From Clostridia bacterium (GTDB taxonomy: Bacteria > Bacillota > Clostridia > UBA1212 > UBA1255), in the NCBI GenBank assembly GCA_017620915.1, contig JAFZSK010000006.1, positions 1-56,254 on the forward strand: a stretch of DNA of 56,254 bases, written 5' to 3'. A model generated the notes under the pieces. The model was not told where the DNA came from and ran no database searches. It saw only the letters and a program-made list of their open reading frames with translations. A program made the position numbers and the translations under genes. Positions 51,861-56,254 of the stretch are shown piece after piece; within the stretch, counting starts at the first letter, position 1; each line of letters opens with the position of its first letter.

Positions 51861-53867
51861 CTATCGTTTAGTACGGGTGTATGTGGATTCGTCGATCAGC
51901 TCCACGCCGGGCATGTAGAACTGGATGATCTCTTCGAAAGTCTTGCCCGCGCGGCTCATCTCTTCCGCGCCGTCCTGGCTCATGCCGACGCCGTGGCCGT
52001 GGCCGTTGCCCCGGACCACGATTTGTTTCGGATCGGAAGAACTGAGTATATGGATGCGTTCGTACGTGTAGCCGTTGCTCGCGCGCACCGCGTATGAGTC
52101 CGGCAGGAAAGCGAGGGTGTATGTAGCGCCTTCCAGATATTTGCGGGCGCGGGTGGACAACGCGTCGTCCCGCCCGTCGCTCTGGTAGTCTATCTTGAGT
52201 GTTTCATCCACGTCAAACCAGAACAGCTGTCCCACCACATTCAGGCACAGGCGCGTCTGCTGCAGCGTGAGCAGCGCATCGGTCTCGGTGCCTTCGAAGA
52301 TCATCTCGGTGACGCGCCCGGATACGGCCCGGTCGGTGACGTTGAGGTATCTGAGGCTGCCGATGGAAATGCCTTTTTGATTGTAAATGTAATCTGACAC
52401 CCGTGTTGAAAGCGTCGCGCCGGTGTATGTCTTTTTCCAAGGGTAGTCGGGCGTCCAGGGATCCGGCACGCTCACGTACGGCTCCTGCGTTCCGCCCCAT
52501 ACGACTTCGGGCACTTCGGTGTAGCCGCCGTTGTTGCCGTGGTAAAACAGCGCGTCGCAGATCTTGCCTTTATATGTGAGGATGATGCCCGCAGTGGCCC
52601 GCGTGGCCTTGGTGGTGTTCTCGAACTCGCCGGCTTCGCCGTTGTCCTTTATATAACCGCTGTACACCTGGTAGTTGGTGGTGTCGTCCATGTGGAACCC
52701 GTACGCGGTGAGCTTGTTGTTGTAAATGTAGTAGTACGCCAGTGTGCGCGCCATTATGGCCTGTGCTTTGAGGCCTTCTTTGCGCCATTCCCAGCTGGCG
52801 GAGGTGCCTGCGATCATTTCGGAGGGGACCACGCCGTAGGTGTAGTCTTCCACGTCCACGTCGTTGACCAGCACCAGCTTGCCGCCCTGATGGCGGTGTA
52901 TGTCGAAGTACCCTCGATACCGCGCCAGCCCGAGCTTGAGCAGGGGAGGCAGCGTGCCGGTTTCGGGATCCAGCGGCGTTATGCGCACTTTGTATTGACT
53001 GTCGTTCACGGACAATATGAGCACCGGCGACCCGTCGACGTACATTTTGACCGCGTTCGACCCGCAGGTCAGCACGGTCAACTGATATCCCGCTCCCGCC
53101 AGCCGGCCGCTCAGCGTGGCCCAGCGGTCCTGCCCGGTCACATCCAGTACGCCCGGCGCGGGGTAAGTCTGGTAGAATCCGGCGCCCACGTACCAGCTGG
53201 TGCCGTCGAACATATACAGCATAGATGTCCCGGCGCCTTCCATAAGGCGCGAGATCCGCAGCATCTCCAGCCGCGCGGTCTCCACGTCCGGGAGCGGCGG
53301 CGTGACAGCAATATGATACCCGCTGTCGGCTCTCGCCGTGACGGTGCTGCCGGCGTAGAACCGCAGCACAGGAAAGTAGTCGGTGTTATCGCGGACAATG
53401 CCCATCGTGCCCCCGCTGTCCGATCCGGTAGTGAGCACGTCCAGGGCAGACTTGTTGAATTTCAAGCCGATCCGCACTGTGTCCACATGTGGCGCTACCG
53501 AGGGCAGCGGCTCCGGTGTAGGTTCCGGTGTGGGCGTAGGCGGCTCTGTAGGCGGTTCGGTCGGGGGCTCCGTAGGCGGTTCCGTAGGCGGTTCGGTGGG
53601 CGGCTCCGTCGGAGGCGCTGAGGGCTCGTCGGTCGCCGGGTCAGTCGGTGTTGCCGACGGTTCGTCGGTCGTGACGTCCGGAGTAACCGACGGCTCGTCT
53701 GTCCCCGTGTCAAATGGAGTGGCGGACGGCGCGTCAGTCGATGTTTCAGAAGTGGCTTCGGCAGCCCGGGCGGCGCGCGGCGCGCGCAATGTCATAACGG
53801 CGCAGACAAAAGCGGCTGCGGCAATGATCACAGCTATTAATGCTCTGTCCCCGCGCTTCGGCGTCAA
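51861..53867 (-). CDS. SpoIID/LytB-domain protein with TEPP linker
   Basis: The 668-residue protein has an N-terminal membrane helix (ALIAVIIAAAAFVCAVMTL). A long Thr/Asp/Glu/Pro spacer follows, including repeated TEPP units. A middle domain (about 125-330) precedes a SpoIID domain (about 335-660). SpoIID motifs are YGVVPSEMI with the likely catalytic Glu, LKAQAIMARTLAYYY, and GHGHGVGMSQDGAEEM. SpoIID is a lytic transglycosylase for peptidoglycan in engulfment, while LytB-type members act in vegetative cells. The TTG at 53867 follows GGAGA and lies five bases after the previous stop. The domain alone does not prove spore formation. Confidence 0.88.
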   Translation of the reverse strand: MTPKRGDRALIAVIIAAAAFVCAVMTLRAPRAARAAEATSETSTDAPSATPFDTGTDEPSVTPDVTTDEPSATPTDPATDEPSAPPTEPPTEPPTEPPTEPPTEPPTEPPTPTPEPTPEPLPSVAPHVDTVRIGLKFNKSALDVLTTGSDSGGTMGIVRDNTDYFPVLRFYAGSTVTARADSGYHIAVTPPLPDVETARLEMLRISRLMEGAGTSMLYMFDGTSWYVGAGFYQTYPAPGVLDVTGQDRWATLSGRLAGAGYQLTVLTCGSNAVKMYVDGSPVLILSVNDSQYKVRITPLDPETGTLPPLLKLGLARYRGYFDIHRHQGGKLVLVNDVDVEDYTYGVVPSEMIAGTSASWEWRKEGLKAQAIMARTLAYYYIYNNKLTAYGFHMDDTTNYQVYSGYIKDNGEAGEFENTTKATRATAGIILTYKGKICDALFYHGNNGGYTEVPEVVWGGTQEPYVSVPDPWTPDYPWKKTYTGATLSTRVSDYIYNQKGISIGSLRYLNVTDRAVSGRVTEMIFEGTETDALLTLQQTRLCLNVVGQLFWFDVDETLKIDYQSDGRDDALSTRARKYLEGATYTLAFLPDSYAVRASNGYTYERIHILSSSDPKQIVVRGNGHGHGVGMSQDGAEEMSRAGKTFEEIIQFYMPGVELIDESTYTRTKR

Positions 53868-53872
53868 TAAGA

Positions 53873-55003
53873 TCAGTCTCCGTTCTCCAGTCCGCTGAAA
53901 TAGTTGCTCCAGTTGCGCATTGACGTGTCGATCAGTTCGCTGAGGTCCAGCTTGTCATAAACGCTCTGGTTGACGGTGCACGAATATTTGCCCGAATTGA
54001 CCAGTTCGTCCGCCTCGCGGTCAACGATATACAGCCGCGTCCAATCCAGCATCGTATCAGTGTTTTTCAGTGAATCAAAATCCTGCGTATTGCCCGCGCG
54101 CACGATGTACACCGCATCCTTCGACACCACCGTGCCCAGCGCGCCGTCCTCCGCGGCGGTCGCCCAGGCGTACAGCTCCGGGAAGTTGGCCTTCATGACC
54201 TCGGTCACGGTGATCTTGCCGCCCAGTTCCTTCAATTCCTCGTCGTCGCAGTGCTTGTCGATCAGCGCCGCCATATCCGCGCCGCCCCGGATCTGCTCTT
54301 CCAGTTCCCGCGCCAGCGTCAGCACTGTATTGGTCCGTTCCTCATTGAGGCCTCTGAGATCCAGCGACAGCACCGTGCATTCGCGTCCGTACAGGAACTG
54401 CCGGAACGCTTCGTACGCGGCCTGCTGATTTGCCTCGGACACGTCGGCGTCCGCTTCTCTCTGTACGTTGTACTTTTCGATCAGCGCCCAGTTCAGCCAG
54501 AAATCTGTGTACTGTTTCTCGGTAAGGCCGTAAAAATGTTCGTAAAAATTCTCGCCTTTATCCAGTTTGCCGCCCTCCGCGGTGTACTGCGTCAGTTCGG
54601 CGGCAATACTGTCCAGCACTTCCTGCCGTTCGGTCTCGCTGAGTTCGATCCCGGCGGCTCTGGCTTCGCGCAGAGTGAATATATATTCTTTCGTAAAGGC
54701 CAATACGGCGTTCTTTACGGTGGCGCCGCGGTCAATGCCCTCTTCGGTCAGCAGCGCGTACGCCGTGTTTTCCTGATCCAGCACCAGCGACGCGTAGAAC
54801 CGGAATTCGTTTTCATACACGTCCGTGCCGTCCGCGGTCAATACCACTGCGCCTTTATTAATGCTGCTGTTAGCCTTCGTTTTGTGCTTTTTGCCGATCA
54901 CGGCCACTATAATGACCGCCATCAACACGAGCAGCGCCACGCCCGCGATCGTGAGCAGGATCAGTTTGCGCTTGACGGAATTTGAATTGACATCTTTTGA
55001 CAT
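53873..55003 (-). CDS. membrane-anchored SurA/PrsA-like foldase
   Basis: The 376-residue protein has a membrane helix at about 15-36 (LILLTIAGVALLVLMAVIIV). A SurA-N-like helical region follows (VVLTADGTDVYENEFRFYAS to WALIEKYNVQRE), then a degenerate parvulin-like stretch (RECTVLSLDLRGL, LGTVVSKDAVYIVRAG). It probably helps fold exported proteins at the outer face of the membrane. The parvulin part is poorly conserved, so isomerase activity is doubtful. It is upstream of the SpoIID gene by five bases and likely cotranscribed. It resembles the duplicated foldase at 39106 only in architecture. Confidence 0.75.
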   Translation of the reverse strand: MSKDVNSNSVKRKLILLTIAGVALLVLMAVIIVAVIGKKHKTKANSSINKGAVVLTADGTDVYENEFRFYASLVLDQENTAYALLTEEGIDRGATVKNAVLAFTKEYIFTLREARAAGIELSETERQEVLDSIAAELTQYTAEGGKLDKGENFYEHFYGLTEKQYTDFWLNWALIEKYNVQREADADVSEANQQAAYEAFRQFLYGRECTVLSLDLRGLNEERTNTVLTLARELEEQIRGGADMAALIDKHCDDEELKELGGKITVTEVMKANFPELYAWATAAEDGALGTVVSKDAVYIVRAGNTQDFDSLKNTDTMLDWTRLYIVDREADELVNSGKYSCTVNQSVYDKLDLSELIDTSMRNWSNYFSGLENGD

Positions 55004-55076
55004 GGTTTACGGTTTCCTTATCTTTGGCATTGACCGGTCTCTCCGCGGTGCGGGTGCGCCGGCGGGCAGTACGGCA

Positions 55077-55946
55077 TCAGTCGCTGTCGAACATGTCGCC
55101 CTTCATCGCGGAGAACATGTCGAACACGAAATAAACATATAAGTAATTGACGATAGTACGCAGCATCCAGGTGGCCACCATGATGCACATTGCGGCGCCT
55201 CGGCTGGCGAGACCGTAATGAATTGCCCACAGCAGCACGCGAATGCCGCCGGAGACCAGCAGATACAGCAGCGTGCGGGGCATGAGGTACCAGCAGTAGC
55301 CGTTGACCATGCGGAACGCGACGCCGACCCCGCCGCGCCGGAAATAGATCAGCGAGGGTATCAGGTACGTGATGTACAGCGTGAAGAACGTGAGCGCGAA
55401 GAACGCGGCTACCAGTGACACCACGCACATCAGGATCATCGGCAGCAGCATGCCCGCCGAGCCGAGGAAGAACAGTTTCACCGACATGATGGCGGGGATG
55501 GCGGAGTACAGGACCGCGGCCACGACTACCAGCGTCAATATGATAGTTATAAAGAAATACAGGGCCAGCTTGAACGTGTACCGCCCGATGCCCACGCGGT
55601 ATTCGCCGCGGCGGCGGGGCTTGTCGAAGGTTGCGCCGGACAACTGGTTGAAGAACCCGGAAAACACGAGCCCCAGTATCACGCAGCCGGCAAACAGCAG
55701 CAGCGCGGCGGCGCCCAGCGTCAACGCGGCGACCCGCGGCGTTTTAAAGAACGCCAGGAAGCGGTTGGCAATGTCGTTCAGAAACGCAATATAATCGAAC
55801 CCTTTGAACGTGCTGAAATACGCGTACTGCCGGGTCCAGGAGTTGTACTGCTCCAGCACTGTAAAGACCAGCGTCATCAGCGCCACAAAAGCAAACAATC
55901 CGGGCCGTTTCTTCGCGCGTTTCAGGCAATTCTTAAAGCTGCTCAT
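55077..55946 (-). CDS. multi-pass membrane protein of unknown function
   Basis: I do not recognise this 289-residue protein. It has about six hydrophobic helices: near residues 18-35, 70-95, 125-150, 158-190, 215-235 and 240-265. Its basic N-terminus (MSSFKNCLKRAKKRPG) is probably cytoplasmic. A hydrophilic loop with FDKPRRRGEYRVGIGRYT sits in the middle. GGAG lies ahead of the ATG. It is the first gene of the minus-strand run that continues through the foldase, SpoIID, queA, tgt, yajC and the GH109-like gene. Confidence 0.75.
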   Translation of the reverse strand: MSSFKNCLKRAKKRPGLFAFVALMTLVFTVLEQYNSWTRQYAYFSTFKGFDYIAFLNDIANRFLAFFKTPRVAALTLGAAALLLFAGCVILGLVFSGFFNQLSGATFDKPRRRGEYRVGIGRYTFKLALYFFITIILTLVVVAAVLYSAIPAIMSVKLFFLGSAGMLLPMILMCVVSLVAAFFALTFFTLYITYLIPSLIYFRRGGVGVAFRMVNGYCWYLMPRTLLYLLVSGGIRVLLWAIHYGLASRGAAMCIMVATWMLRTIVNYLYVYFVFDMFSAMKGDMFDSD

Positions 55947-56222
55947 CCGTAGTTCTTCTCCGTTCGTGTACTGGCGGGAATTCAGTATTGCTTCCCGCGG
56001 CTCCGACGCGCGGCGAGGATCCCGCCCCGGTCAAAGCTATACAGTATAATTATATCACAGGAAAACACCTATGTAAAGAATTAGGCTTCTATCCTTCTGG
56101 CGCATGTAGGATCAGTAAATTCCCAAAGTAACTCCCACAGTAGGATTTGCGATGGGATTTACTTTGAGATGCTTTGTGTGGTTGAATTTACTTTAAGAAA
56201 TTATTCTTAAGGAGGCCGTGTT
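55947..56222. other. intergenic region with a hairpin before the last gene
   Basis: No gene was found here. On the minus strand TATAAT-like sequence at about 56042-56056 could serve the membrane-protein operon. At 56193-56210 TTAAGAA, a four-base loop and TTCTTAA form a hairpin that abuts the ribosome site of the rightmost gene. Confidence 0.4.
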
Positions 56223-56254
56223 ATGGCAAAAAAAACAAACCCCAAAAAGAACAA
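56223..56254 (+). CDS. start of an unidentified gene (truncated by window edge)
   Basis: AAGGAGG lies seven bases before ATG 56223, and ten Lys/Asn-rich codons (MAKKTNPKKN) are visible. The product cannot be identified from so little. Confidence 0.55.
   Translation, partial: MAKKTNPKKN

Noticed and set aside
51861-53867. Proof that the organism forms spores
   Set aside because: SpoIID/LytB domains and CotH domains also occur in non-sporulating bacteria, and no other sporulation gene is present.

Overview
The window looks like a chromosomal segment of an uncultured, anaerobic member of the Bacillota, probably class Clostridia. Supporting signs are an oxygen-sensitive class III ribonucleotide reductase with an NrdR-type operator, MazG next to RqcP as in Bacillus, ZapA next to a U32 peptidase, a SpoIID-domain protein, a VanW protein, LuxS, many lipoproteins, consensus sigma-A promoters (TTGACA-17-TATAAT) and Shine-Dalgarno-led TTG starts. 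The DNA is moderately GC-rich. No phage, plasmid, CRISPR, rRNA or tRNA gene was seen. The assignment is inference from gene content, not from a marker gene.

Layout. 1-3.1 kb (minus): nrdD, cut by the window edge, and nrdG, separated by a MITE-like palindromic element. 3.1-4.2 kb: a tandem hairpin array and a self-contained YegP-type gene. 4.2-14.1 kb (plus): a bactofilin-like protein, two membrane glycosyltransferases of GT-C type carrying N-terminal carbohydrate-binding-like domains, a polyprenyl-phosphate mannose synthase-like GT2 enzyme, and a lipoprotein joining a CotH kinase domain to seven RCC1 repeats. This reads as an extracytoplasmic O-glycosylation and surface-assembly locus. 14.1-18.3 kb: three unrecognised proteins, one of them a membrane protein. 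18.3-22.2 kb (minus): an RlmD/RumA-type RNA methyltransferase and a wall-type VanW protein with a Thr-Glu-Pro tail. 22.3-24.2 kb: a second copy of the MITE-like element and a zinc/manganese-type ABC pair. 24.2-29.3 kb: a GH99-like lipoprotein, a DUF1284 protein, a P1B metal ATPase, and a divergent regulator fusing an ArsR domain to an AraC domain. 29.4-34.0 kb: a repeat lipoprotein, a homocysteine methyltransferase and L-rhamnose isomerase.

34.3-41.5 kb: three GTGGGACAAAA palindromes, a DUF1846 protein, then mtnN and an uninterrupted tadA-luxS reading frame, divergent from mazG-rqcP-foldase. MtnN and LuxS act in sequence on S-adenosylhomocysteine, and the nearby homocysteine methyltransferase could close the activated methyl cycle. 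41.5-45.6 kb (minus): zapA, a U32 peptidase and a dUTPase-IspF fusion. 45.7-47.8 kb (plus): a lipid kinase and two small membrane proteins. 47.8-55.9 kb (minus): a closely packed run of membrane protein, foldase, SpoIID protein, queA, tgt, yajC and a GH109-like oxidoreductase. A new gene starts at the right edge.

The most unusual features are the fused enzymes (TadA-LuxS, dUTPase-IspF, ArsR-AraC, CotH-RCC1, CBM-like domain with GT-C) and at least four kinds of small dispersed or tandem palindromic repeat. One repeat, built on TTTGAACACGGGG, sits in frame inside two housekeeping genes.
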